A stretch of 59,448 nt of DNA from DASZIT01 sp036489495. Its GTDB lineage: Bacteria > Actinomycetota > Acidimicrobiia > Acidimicrobiales > RAAP-2. A model generated the notes under the pieces. That model had not been told where the DNA came from. It searched no databases and saw only the letters and a program-made list of their open reading frames with translations. Shown one piece after another: positions 8,255 to 16,235 of this stretch. The position numbers and the translations under genes are program-made. The stretch lies in contig DASXFR010000035.1 in assembly GCA_036489495.1 (NCBI GenBank), positions 1 to 59,448 of the forward strand, given 5' to 3'. Each line of letters starts with the position of its first letter. Position 1 is the first letter of the stretch.

Positions 8255-9052
8255 CTAACGGGCTTTGATGACGTCAGAAGAGACGGCCTTGTCGTGCCAG
8301 GCCTGGCGCCGTTTGTCCCACAACGGAGACAGCACATTGATGAGGCCCGGGATGAAGAGGAGGGCAAACAAGAGGCTGTAGATGAAGCGGCGGAGCACCG
8401 CCCGCGGGGTACCGATGGGCCCGCCGGTATTGATGTCGCGGGTGGCAATTCCCAAGGCCATCTTGCCCAGGGTTTGACCTTTTTGGCTTCCGTCGAAAAT
8501 TCCGAAATAGACGAGGGTGAGCACGAACTCGATGATCTCGGCGATGATCAGGTGGCCGGTGTGCACAGTGGTGGTGCCGTTCGAGTTGAACACGATCGTG
8601 TTTCCGCTACCGAAGATGCCCCGCAGAATCGCGAAGACAATGCCGAGCATGATGCTGTCGATGATGATCGCCACCGCCCGTTGCCACCAGTCGGCCAGGG
8701 GTCGACCAAACCCGTCAACCGGCCCGGTGGCGTAGCCGGAGGGAGTTCCGGCCGGCGGTGGCCCGTAGGGAGCCGCTCCGTAGGGGGACGCGCCATAGCC
8801 GGGAGCACTGGGCGGTGGCTGTCCATAGGGGGGCGCCCCACCCGGCGGAGGTCCGTAGGAACCGGCCGAGGGTTGTGCATAGACGGGCGCCGCGGGTGGG
8901 GGAGGCGGTGCGACGGGCGGCGCGGTCGGCGGCGGCGCGGTCGGCGGCGGCGCGGCAGGCGGCGGAGGCGGCGGAGGCGGGGCCGCGGGAGGGGCTGACG
9001 TCGCCGGCGTTTCGGGGGGCTGATCGCTCGGGGGAGGACTGGTGTCGGTCAT
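8255..9052 (-). CDS. RDD family membrane protein with proline-rich N-terminus
   Basis: A 265-residue protein. Residues 1 to about 120 are dominated by Pro, Ala, Gly and Tyr (runs of PPPPPP, then GAPPYGQPP-type repeats). The C-terminal 140 residues form an RDD domain: FGRPLADWWQRAVAIIIDSIM, then two further hydrophobic helices and the conserved QTLGKMALGI motif. RDD proteins are small membrane proteins; some are linked to Na+ or other transport, but the role here is unknown. I chose the ATG at 9052 because an upstream extension would be Arg-rich, non-conserved sequence reaching into the marP promoter region. It is divergent from marP and followed by the propeller lipoprotein. Confidence 0.82.
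   Translation of the reverse strand: MTDTSPPPSDQPPETPATSAPPAAPPPPPPPPAAPPPTAPPPTAPPVAPPPPPAAPVYAQPSAGSYGPPPGGAPPYGQPPPSAPGYGASPYGAAPYGPPPAGTPSGYATGPVDGFGRPLADWWQRAVAIIIDSIMLGIVFAILRGIFGSGNTIVFNSNGTTTVHTGHLIIAEIIEFVLTLVYFGIFDGSQKGQTLGKMALGIATRDINTGGPIGTPRAVLRRFIYSLLFALLFIPGLINVLSPLWDKRRQAWHDKAVSSDVIKAR
8922..8990. repeat. short tandem GC-rich repeat encoding poly-proline/alanine
   Basis: Adjacent near-identical 15-nt units (GGCGGCGGCGCGGTC-type) plus shorter GGCGGAGGC units encode the PPPTAPPP-like tract of the RDD protein. The tract is a candidate site of slippage and length variation. Confidence 0.6.
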
Positions 9053-9275
9053 CGGGAAATCCGATCTCTTGGATGGGAATGGTACGGCGAGTGAGCGATG
9101 AGGACGGTCTGTTGGCCTGGTCGGACGCGATCTTGCCACGCATGGGGGGTCGTACGCCGGATTTCTTCCCGGATTGAACTCCGCACGGGTGGTTCGCCGT
9201 CTACCGTTGACCGTCGGTGATGGAAGTCCTTTCACACGCTCGTAGCGCTTCGGGACCCGGGGGGGAGTGGACCGC

Positions 9276-10448
9276 ATGAACTTGGTCGACATCCTGATCC
9301 TGGTGGTCGTGGCCATTGCGGCCATTCAGGGACTCCGGCTCGGCGGGTTGATGCAGGTGCTCTCGTTCGGCGGATTCTGGATCGGTCTGTATTTCGGGGC
9401 GTTGCTGGCGTCGGTCACCGCCACCTGGGTGCACTCGTCCGCGCCTCGGGCGGCGGTCGCCCTCATCACCATGTTGGGGGTTGCCATCCTCTGCGGAGTC
9501 GCCGGGCGCATGGTCGGGGTCAAGCTCTTCAAACGGGTCCATCGGGGCCGCCTGGGGTCGGTCGATTCGGGACTCGGGGTGGTGGTCGCGGTCATTGCCT
9601 CGCTGCTGGCCACCTGGCTGGTGGCCAGCACCCTGGTCAACAGCTCGTATCTCCCGATCAATGCCTCCATCTCCGGCTCGCAGATCATCCGTTCTCTCGA
9701 CGAAGTGCTTCCCGCGCCGCCATCGGTGTTCTCTCGGGTCCAGGGGTTCCTCTCCGCCGAGGGCTTCCCCCCGGTGTTCGCCCAACTGGCTCCGGCGTCG
9801 GCTGGCCCCGTGACGCTTCCCGGCGACGCCCAGATGCAGACGGCGTTGAACATTGCCGGTCCTTCCACCGTCAAGATCGTCGGATCGGGGTGCGGTGACA
9901 TTCAAGAGGGATCCGGTTTCTTAGTCGCGCCCGGAGTCGTGGTGACCAATGCCCACGTGGTGGCCGGGATCGCCCGTCCCACCGTCCAGGACAGTTCCGG
10001 GATCCACGCAACCACCGTCGTCCTCTTCGACCCCTCTTACGACCTGGCCGTCATGCGGGTCTCCGGACTCCGCGAGCACCCGCTCACCCTCGACCCGAAC
10101 GACGTCGCCCGGGGGGTCCAGGCCCTGGTCCTGGGGTACCCGGGCGGAGGTCCGTTCGCCGCCGAGCCGGCCGGCATCATGGCCAATTTCTCCGCCGAGG
10201 GCAGGGATATCTACGGCCAGGGCCTCACACTCCGGGACGTGTACGAAGTCCAGTCGGTCGTCCGTCCCGGGAACTCCGGGGGCCCGCTGGTCCAGGCCGA
10301 TGGTCAGGTGATCGGTGTGGTCTTCTCCCGTTCGACCACCAACGGCAACATCGGGTACGCGCTCACCTCTCCTGGAGTGCTGACCCGGGTCCAAAAGGCC
10401 GAGGCCGTCTCCGGCTCGGTGGGTACCGGGGGCTGCGCCGACGGCTGA
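9276..10448 (+). CDS. marP: MarP-type membrane serine protease (CvpA + trypsin-like domains)
   Basis: A 390-residue protein. The CvpA-like N-terminus has four hydrophobic helices within residues 1-125, and the rest is a periplasmic chymotrypsin-fold protease. The triad is His227 (TNAHVV), Asp256 (YDLAVM) and Ser334 (PGNSGGP). Cys206 and Cys387 are spaced exactly like the disulfide pair known in mycobacterial MarP (Rv3671c), an acid- and oxidative-stress protease that processes cell-wall enzymes. The ATG at 9276 is chosen over an in-frame GTG at 9267 because a G-rich ribosome binding site (GGGGGGA, 9260-9266) is well spaced for it. The orthology is strong; the local substrate is not known. Confidence 0.9.
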   Translation: MNLVDILILVVVAIAAIQGLRLGGLMQVLSFGGFWIGLYFGALLASVTATWVHSSAPRAAVALITMLGVAILCGVAGRMVGVKLFKRVHRGRLGSVDSGLGVVVAVIASLLATWLVASTLVNSSYLPINASISGSQIIRSLDEVLPAPPSVFSRVQGFLSAEGFPPVFAQLAPASAGPVTLPGDAQMQTALNIAGPSTVKIVGSGCGDIQEGSGFLVAPGVVVTNAHVVAGIARPTVQDSSGIHATTVVLFDPSYDLAVMRVSGLREHPLTLDPNDVARGVQALVLGYPGGGPFAAEPAGIMANFSAEGRDIYGQGLTLRDVYEVQSVVRPGNSGGPLVQADGQVIGVVFSRSTTNGNIGYALTSPGVLTRVQKAEAVSGSVGTGGCADG

Positions 10449-10517
10449 TCGCCACCATCGTTGCGCCCGGATGGTTCCGCTGCCGCAGAACCAGAGGCGC
10501 CCGACTAGACATAGACC

Positions 10518-12485
10518 ATGAGCTTGCCCATTGAGGACTACGGAATCATCGGCGATCTCCACACCGCGGCGTTGGTCGGACGCGACGGCTCCATCGATTG
10601 GCTCTGCCTGCCTCGCTTCGACTCGGCCGCTTGCTTTTCGAAACTCCTGGGCACCGGAGATCATGGCTGCTGGAAGTTGGCCCCGGTCGGGTCGCACCGG
10701 GCGACCCATCGCCGGTACCGCGGCGATTCGCTGGTGCTGGAGTCGGAGTTCGTGACCGACGAAGGAACCGTCAGGGTCATCGACTGCATGCCGATCCGTC
10801 AGCAACACCCCGAAGTGGTGCGGTTGGTGGAGGGGGTGCGGGGAACGGTCACCATGGACATGGTGCTCACCATGCGCTTCGGCTACGGACAGATCATCCC
10901 CTGGGTTCGGCAGCTCGACAGCACGTTGGTGGCCATCGCCGGCCCCGATGGGCTGTCACTGTGGACTCCGGTCCACACCGAGGGCAAGGACATGTCCACG
11001 GTGGCCAGGTTCACCGTATCGGAGGGGCAGCGAGTCCCGTTCTCCTTGGCGTGGTTCGCCGCCTGCGAGGAACCACCCCGCCCGGTCGATGCCGTCTATG
11101 CCATCGAAGACACCGAGAATTGGTGGCGGGACTGGGTTGCGCAGTGCACCTACGACGGCCCTGACCGGGACGCGGTGGTGCGTTCCCTCATCACCCTCAA
11201 GGCACTCACCTACCAACCCACCGGTGGGATCGTGGCGGCGGCCACCACCTCGCTGCCGGAGACGCTCGGTGGCGCGAGGAACTGGGACTACCGGTTCTGC
11301 TGGTTGCGCGACGCCACGCTTACCCTCGAGTCCCTGATGCGGGGCGGGTTCTACCAGGAGGCCATGTCCTGGCGCGACTGGCTGCTGCGGGCGGTGGCCG
11401 GTGACCCGTCACAGATGCAGATCATGTATGGCCCGGCCGGTGAGCGGCGCCTCGACGAGTGGGAGGTCACCTGGCTTCCGGGCTACGAGGAGTCCTCTCC
11501 GGTCAGGATCGGCAACGCCGCCGCCGGCCAGTTCCAGCTGGACGTCTACGGGGAAGTGATGTCGGCGCTGTACGAAGCCTCGTTGTCGGGTGACAATGTC
11601 GAGACGCCGGCCTGGGAGCTGCAACGGGAGCTGATGGAGTTCCTGGAGACCGGTTGGCGCGAACCCGACGACGGGATCTGGGAGGTCCGGGGTCCGAGAC
11701 GCCACTTCACCCACTCGAAGGTCATGGCCTGGGTGGCGATTGACCGGGCCATAAAGACGGTGGAGAACTGCGGGATGACCGGCCCCATCGAGCGATGGCG
11801 GAAGGTCCGGGACGAGATCCATGACCAGGTGACCGACGAGGGCTTCAGCGCCGACAAGGGCTCGTTCACCCAGTACTACGGATCCGACCAGCTCGATGCC
11901 AGCCTGTTGATGATTCCCATCGTGGGCTTTCTGCCCGCCACCGATCCCCGGGTCAAGGGAACCATCGAAGCGGTGGAGCGGGAATTGATGGACGGCGGCT
12001 TCGTGCTCCGCTACCGGACCGCCGATACCGGCGATGTCGACGGGTTGAGCGGGCGGGAGGGAGCCTTTCTGGCCTGCTCGTTCTGGATGGTCGACTGCCT
12101 GAACATGCTGGGTCGCACCGAGGACGCCCGGCAAATGCTCGAGCGCCTCCTGTCCCTGCGCAACGACCTGGGATTGCTCTCGGAGGAATACGATCCGGTC
12201 GCCGGCCGACTGGTCGGGAACTTCCCCCAGGCCTTCTCGCATGTGTCGCTGGTGAACTCGGTGGCCAAGCTCAATGGTCACGAAAAGCCGGTGGTGACCC
12301 CCCACACCCTCAGCCATGTCCGACGGGCCACCACCCGCTCGAAGACGGGCACCGGGCGGATGCACCTCGGGGGCCACTCCCTGCGCCGTCCCCCCCGCAG
12401 CGCCCCGGGTCCGGTGGCCGGCCCGAGTACCGGGGGAGGAGCCACCGAAGCCGAGATCAACGCCACCGGGACGGCGTCCGACTAA
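10518..12485 (+). CDS. glycoside hydrolase family 15 protein, trehalase-like
   Basis: A 655-residue GH15 protein. The N-terminal beta-sandwich begins PIEDYGIIGDLHTAALVGRD, as in the mycobacterial GH15 trehalase (Rv2402 family). The (alpha/alpha)6 barrel carries the conserved RNWDYRFCWLRDATLTLES. Candidate catalytic acids are Glu324/Glu325 (GYEESSPVRIG) and Glu556/Glu557 (LLSEEYDP). By family it hydrolyses alpha,alpha-trehalose to two glucose molecules; a glucoamylase-like activity on oligosaccharides is the alternative. The last 60 residues are low-complexity Thr/Arg/Gly and probably unstructured. It is followed 57 nt later by a glucose dehydrogenase, which supports glucose as its product. 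A near-match -10 (TAGACA) lies 6 nt before the ATG. Confidence 0.85.
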   Translation: MSLPIEDYGIIGDLHTAALVGRDGSIDWLCLPRFDSAACFSKLLGTGDHGCWKLAPVGSHRATHRRYRGDSLVLESEFVTDEGTVRVIDCMPIRQQHPEVVRLVEGVRGTVTMDMVLTMRFGYGQIIPWVRQLDSTLVAIAGPDGLSLWTPVHTEGKDMSTVARFTVSEGQRVPFSLAWFAACEEPPRPVDAVYAIEDTENWWRDWVAQCTYDGPDRDAVVRSLITLKALTYQPTGGIVAAATTSLPETLGGARNWDYRFCWLRDATLTLESLMRGGFYQEAMSWRDWLLRAVAGDPSQMQIMYGPAGERRLDEWEVTWLPGYEESSPVRIGNAAAGQFQLDVYGEVMSALYEASLSGDNVETPAWELQRELMEFLETGWREPDDGIWEVRGPRRHFTHSKVMAWVAIDRAIKTVENCGMTGPIERWRKVRDEIHDQVTDEGFSADKGSFTQYYGSDQLDASLLMIPIVGFLPATDPRVKGTIEAVERELMDGGFVLRYRTADTGDVDGLSGREGAFLACSFWMVDCLNMLGRTEDARQMLERLLSLRNDLGLLSEEYDPVAGRLVGNFPQAFSHVSLVNSVAKLNGHEKPVVTPHTLSHVRRATTRSKTGTGRMHLGGHSLRRPPRSAPGPVAGPSTGGGATEAEINATGTASD

Positions 12486-12542
12486 GCGTCCCATCTTCAT
12501 CTCGATGATCACTCGAGGTCCGACCTTCAGGAAGGGAAATCC

Positions 12543-13592
12543 ATGAAAGCGCTGACCGTCGTTCCGTTGACCAAGGACTCCGCCCGACTCGACGATGTCG
12601 ACGAACCGCCTGAAGCCGACGGCCCGGTGCTGGTCCAGACCCTGGCCGTCGGCATCTGCGGCACCGATATCGAGATCCTGTCCGGGGCGTACGGGTGGCC
12701 TCCCCCCGGCCGTGAACGGCTGATACTCGGGCACGAGTCGCTCGGGCGGGTGCTCGAGGCGCCGGCCGGAGGGGACGTGGCCAAAGACGACTATGTGGTC
12801 GGGATCGTCCGGCGCCCGGATCCGGTGCCCTGCGCCAACTGCGCGGTGGGCGAGTGGGATTTCTGCCGCAACGGTCGCTATACCGAGCGGGGCATCAAAG
12901 AACACGACGGCTATCTGTCCGAGCGGTACCGGATCCAACCGGACTTCGTGGTCAAGATCGACCCGAAGTTGGGCTCCCTCGGGGTCCTCCTCGAACCGAC
13001 CAGTGTGGTGGCCAAAGCCTGGGAACAGGTCGACCGAATCGGTGGCCGGGCTCACTGGGATCCCAAAACGGTGGTGGTCACCGGGGCCGGGCCCATCGGG
13101 CAGTTGGCGGCGATGCTTGGGGTGCAGCGTGGCCTCGAGGTCCACGTCTTCGACCAGGTCACCGGCGGACTCAAGCCCCAGCTGGTGGCCGAGCTGGGCG
13201 CCACCTACCACACCGGATCCATCGAAGACTCGGTCAAGGACCCCGACGTGATCCTCGAATGCACCGGGGTGTCGTCACTGGTCCTCGACGCCATGGAGCA
13301 CATCGGGACCGGCGGGGTGGTGTGCCTCACCGGGGTGTCGTCCGGCGGACATACCATCACCGTGGACGAAGGGGCGTTGAACCGGTCGATGGTCCTGCAG
13401 AACGAAGCCGTGGTGGGTTCGGTCAACGCCAACCGTCGCCACTACCAGGCGGCCGCCGACGGCCTGGCCGCCGCCGACCCCGCCTGGTTGGGCAAGCTCA
13501 TCACCCGGCGGGTGCCACTCGAATCGTGGCAGCAGGCGCTGGATCGGAAACCGGACGACGTGAAGGTGGTGATCGAGGTCACCCCGTCGTGA
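12543..13592 (+). CDS. gdh: glucose 1-dehydrogenase (zinc-dependent MDR family)
   Basis: A 349-residue medium-chain dehydrogenase related to archaeal-type glucose 1-dehydrogenases. It would oxidise D-glucose with NAD(P)+ to glucono-1,5-lactone in the cytoplasm. Catalytic zinc ligands are visible as Cys39 (GICGTD) and His64-Glu65 (LGHES). The structural-zinc lobe keeps only Cys97, Cys100 and Cys108, lacking the first of the four cysteines of the Sulfolobus enzyme. The Rossmann motif is VTGAGPIGQLAA. A strong Shine-Dalgarno, AGGAAGGG, lies about 8 nt before the ATG. Its stop overlaps the start of the next gene by 4 nt. Gene order after the trehalase-like enzyme suggests glucose oxidation. Confidence 0.83.
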   Translation: MKALTVVPLTKDSARLDDVDEPPEADGPVLVQTLAVGICGTDIEILSGAYGWPPPGRERLILGHESLGRVLEAPAGGDVAKDDYVVGIVRRPDPVPCANCAVGEWDFCRNGRYTERGIKEHDGYLSERYRIQPDFVVKIDPKLGSLGVLLEPTSVVAKAWEQVDRIGGRAHWDPKTVVVTGAGPIGQLAAMLGVQRGLEVHVFDQVTGGLKPQLVAELGATYHTGSIEDSVKDPDVILECTGVSSLVLDAMEHIGTGGVVCLTGVSSGGHTITVDEGALNRSMVLQNEAVVGSVNANRRHYQAAADGLAAADPAWLGKLITRRVPLESWQQALDRKPDDVKVVIEVTPS

Positions 13593-14572
13593 CCGCCGAC
13601 CACGCCCACACCCATCCCTATGACGCCGAGGCGGTCGGCGCCCCGGGGGCGGGACGCACCATCGCCGACGGGGTCATCGAGCTCGACACCCTGCTGGGCG
13701 GGTGGCAGCGGGTGACGGCCGGTTACATGATCGAGGGACCCGAGCCGGTGCTGATCGAGACCGGAAGCCAGAGCTCGGTACCGGTACTGCTGGCCGAGCT
13801 CGATGCCCTCGGGCTCGGCCCCGAGGACCTGGCCGGAGTGGTGGTGACCCATATCCACCTCGATCATGCCGGCGGGGTCGGGGACGTGGCCCGGGCCTTC
13901 CCCAAGGCCACCGTGTACGTGCACCCGAAGGGGGCGAGACACCTGGCCGATCCGACCAAGTTGGTCGACTCCGCCGCCCGGGTCTACGGCCCGCTGCTCG
14001 ACTCGCTGTACGGACGGCTCGATCCGACCCCGCCGGAACGGCTCCATGTGCTGGAGGACGGGGAGGCCATCCGGGTGGGACCCAACCGGTCGCTCATCGC
14101 GGTGGATTCGCCCGGACACGCCAAACACCATGTCGCCCTCCATGACTCGTTGAGTGGGGTGCTGTTCGCCGGTGATGCGGTCGGGGTCAAGCTGCCCGAT
14201 GCCGGTGTGCTCCGGCCGTCGACCCCTCCCCCGGATTTCGACCTCGACCAGGCGCTCCATTCGTTGCAACGGTTCGCCGAGCGCCGCCCGTCCGGCATCG
14301 CCCTGGCCCATTACGGGCTGCTCGGGAATCCGGGCGAGCTCCTCCGGGAGGCGGACGGGACCCTGCGCCGGTGGGCCGAGGTGGCCGAGGCCGCCTATCG
14401 ACGGGGCGAGGACATCGCCGGCGCGTTGGCGACCGAGTTCGAGAGCGACATGGAGGGCGTCCCCGAGGAGCACCGGGAGAAACTCGACATCATGAACGGC
14501 GTGCACTCGAATGCCGCCGGGCTCCAGCGTTGGCTCTCCACCCGCGAGCCGTCCGGCGACGCCGGGGGTTGA
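13589..14572 (+). CDS. metallo-beta-lactamase-fold hydrolase
   Basis: A 327-residue MBL-fold protein. The metal motif THIHLDHAGG provides His88, His90, Asp92 and His93, and further ligands are in DSPGHAKHH and FAGDAVG. The GTG start (13589) overlaps the glucose dehydrogenase stop as GTGA, so the two proteins are made together. MBL-fold enzymes include lactonases, thioesterases and phosphodiesterases. Directly behind a glucose dehydrogenase, a gluconolactonase-like role is an attractive inference but unproven. The C-terminal 90 residues are helical and Glu/Arg-rich, as in the MBL subgroup with an added helical domain. Confidence 0.82.
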   Translation: MTADHAHTHPYDAEAVGAPGAGRTIADGVIELDTLLGGWQRVTAGYMIEGPEPVLIETGSQSSVPVLLAELDALGLGPEDLAGVVVTHIHLDHAGGVGDVARAFPKATVYVHPKGARHLADPTKLVDSAARVYGPLLDSLYGRLDPTPPERLHVLEDGEAIRVGPNRSLIAVDSPGHAKHHVALHDSLSGVLFAGDAVGVKLPDAGVLRPSTPPPDFDLDQALHSLQRFAERRPSGIALAHYGLLGNPGELLREADGTLRRWAEVAEAAYRRGEDIAGALATEFESDMEGVPEEHREKLDIMNGVHSNAAGLQRWLSTREPSGDAGG

Positions 14573-14615
14573 CCTCGGCAGAGAGTTCAGTGGGCACGAG
14601 ACCATGAGCCGGGGG

Positions 14616-14621
14616 TAATCT
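14616..14621 (+). promoter_or_regulatory. -10 hexamer TAATCT upstream of the AtzG-like gene
   Basis: TAATCT lies 46 nt before the ATG at 14668, implying a short 5' leader. That leader contains a purine-rich ribosome binding site, GGCGGTGG, 7 nt before the start. Confidence 0.35.
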
Positions 14622-14667
14622 CCGAACGCGAACGGAACCGTCGATCCGACGAAGGCGGTGGTAGCTG

Positions 14668-14859
14668 ATGGACGACTTCGAGATCATGGCCACTGCCATG
14701 TGCCGACAGGCAGGCATCGACATTGGCATCGAAGACCTCGTGCTGGTCCGCCTGTTGTACGACGCGGCGTTCGGACAACTCGATGGCCTCGAACACATCG
14801 ACCCGGCGCAGCTTCCGGCCGAACCCATCGACCCCCGTTGGCCCCCCGGGGTGCCGTGA
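14668..14859 (+). CDS. small AtzG/GatC-like partner of the adjacent amidase
   Basis: A 63-residue acidic, helical protein (MDDFEIMATAMCRQAGIDIG..., ending PIDPRWPPGVP). Its size, its position and its 4-nt GTGA overlap with an amidase gene match AtzG. AtzG is the GatC-like small subunit that binds and stabilises the amidase AtzE in the cyanuric-acid/carboxybiuret pathway. The assignment rests mainly on context and general similarity. The C-terminal Pro-rich tail fits the way GatC-type subunits wrap their amidase. Confidence 0.6.
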   Translation: MDDFEIMATAMCRQAGIDIGIEDLVLVRLLYDAAFGQLDGLEHIDPAQLPAEPIDPRWPPGVP

Positions 14860-16178
14860 CCCATCCCCAGGACCTGACCCTTCGAGACCAGGCCGCCGCG
14901 GTGCGGAGCGGCGATCTCGATGCGAGCGAACTCCTCGCCGTTACCCTCGCCCGCATCGGCCAGCGCGACCAGGAGTTGAACTCGACCCCGGTCGTCTTCG
15001 CCGACTCCAGCCGGGTGATGCTGGCCGATGCGCCGGTCGGGCCGCTCCATGGGGTACCGGTGACGGTCAAGGACATGTTCGCGCTGCCCTGGCGGGGGGC
15101 GTACAACGGGACATCCTTCGAGTTGATCCCGGCCGCGCCTTCCGGCCCGTTCCGGCGGTTGCGTGATGCTGGCGCGGTGGTCGTTGGCGTGGCCAACCAG
15201 CACGAACTCGGCTTGGGGTCCACCGGGACGACATCTGCCTACGGTCCGATGGCCAACCCCTGGGACCTGGCTCGCTGCGCCGGCGGATCATCGGGCGGCT
15301 CGGCCGCCGGCGTCGCGGCCCGTTTGGTGGCGGCCAGCCTGGCCAGCGACAGCGGCGGGTCGACCCGGTTGCCGTCGGCCTATTGCGGCGTGGTGGGGCT
15401 CAAACTCACCTACCGGTCCCTGCCCTATGACAGTTATTTTGGGATCGGCACCACCTTCACTGCCCCCGGAGTGGTGACCCGCGACGGGGCTGACGCTCGC
15501 CTTGTCGCTGAGGCGCTCCTGGACCGGACGTTGCCGCCCCGAGACGGTTCGCAGCTTCGGGTCGGCGTGGTCCCGGCGCCGTTTTGGGACGACGCCGACC
15601 CGCACGTCGCCGGTCTGTGCGACGCCGCCCTCGGCGCCGCCGGCTGGCCGGTCACCGAGATGGTCATCGAACACCTGGAACTCGCCGGCACCGCCACACT
15701 GGTTCGGTTGATTGCCGAAGCCGGAATCCCCCCGCCGGCGGTGCTGGCCGGGCTCAGCCCGCCGACCCGGGCACTGTTACTGGCCGGATTGCTCGTCCCG
15801 TCGCGGCTCGTCCCTCGGGCCGACCGGGCCCGGGCCGCCGTTCGCCGATCGGTGGCGGCCGCCTTCGCCTCGGTAGACGTCCTTGTGTGGCCGGCTTCGC
15901 CGGCCCCCGCGCCTCCACTCGCCGAACCCTGGGTGACCCTGCCTTCGGGCCGTGTACCCGCGGACGGGCCCAACGTGAGGCAGGCATCGCTGGCGAATCT
16001 GTGCGGCCTGCCCGGCATCTCGCTGCCCGTCGGTTTGCATCCCTCCGGCTTGCCCGTCGGACTCCAACTCCTCGCCCCCTGGGGCGAGGAGGGACGCCTG
16101 ATCGATGCGGCTGAGCACCTGGAGCAGGCGACTGGGCGCGCCCATGTTGACCTGGTGCCGCCTATCGCTAGAGATTGA
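14856..16178 (+). CDS. amidase signature family hydrolase (AtzE/GatA-like)
   Basis: A 440-residue amidase-signature enzyme with the full Ser-cisSer-Lys triad: Lys72 (VTVKD), Ser145 (GGSSGGS) and Ser169 (SDSGGSTR). The 24-residue spacing between the two serines matches the family. The GTG start overlaps the preceding 63-residue gene, so a two-subunit enzyme is likely. It could hydrolyse a small linear amide such as a carboxybiuret- or allophanate-like compound. A Glu-tRNA amidotransferase role is unlikely because no gatB is nearby and the small subunit precedes it in AtzG style. The substrate is not determined by sequence. Confidence 0.85.
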   Translation: MTHPQDLTLRDQAAAVRSGDLDASELLAVTLARIGQRDQELNSTPVVFADSSRVMLADAPVGPLHGVPVTVKDMFALPWRGAYNGTSFELIPAAPSGPFRRLRDAGAVVVGVANQHELGLGSTGTTSAYGPMANPWDLARCAGGSSGGSAAGVAARLVAASLASDSGGSTRLPSAYCGVVGLKLTYRSLPYDSYFGIGTTFTAPGVVTRDGADARLVAEALLDRTLPPRDGSQLRVGVVPAPFWDDADPHVAGLCDAALGAAGWPVTEMVIEHLELAGTATLVRLIAEAGIPPPAVLAGLSPPTRALLLAGLLVPSRLVPRADRARAAVRRSVAAAFASVDVLVWPASPAPAPPLAEPWVTLPSGRVPADGPNVRQASLANLCGLPGISLPVGLHPSGLPVGLQLLAPWGEEGRLIDAAEHLEQATGRAHVDLVPPIARD

Positions 16179-16235
16179 CCCGATGGCGGTGCCAAAGGTG
16201 GGGATCGAAGTCGTCCTCAGCCTTGAACGGTCATG

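Noticed and set aside
9053..9275. Start of the RDD protein at 9325 inside the marP promoter and coding region
   Set aside because: The extension is Arg-rich and would overlap the start of marP; the ATG at 9052 begins the expected proline-rich N-terminus.
11409..13211. 600-residue minus-strand open frame opposite the trehalase-like and dehydrogenase genes
   Set aside because: Composition is typical of an antisense shadow in GC-rich DNA; no domain is recognisable and it spans two real genes.
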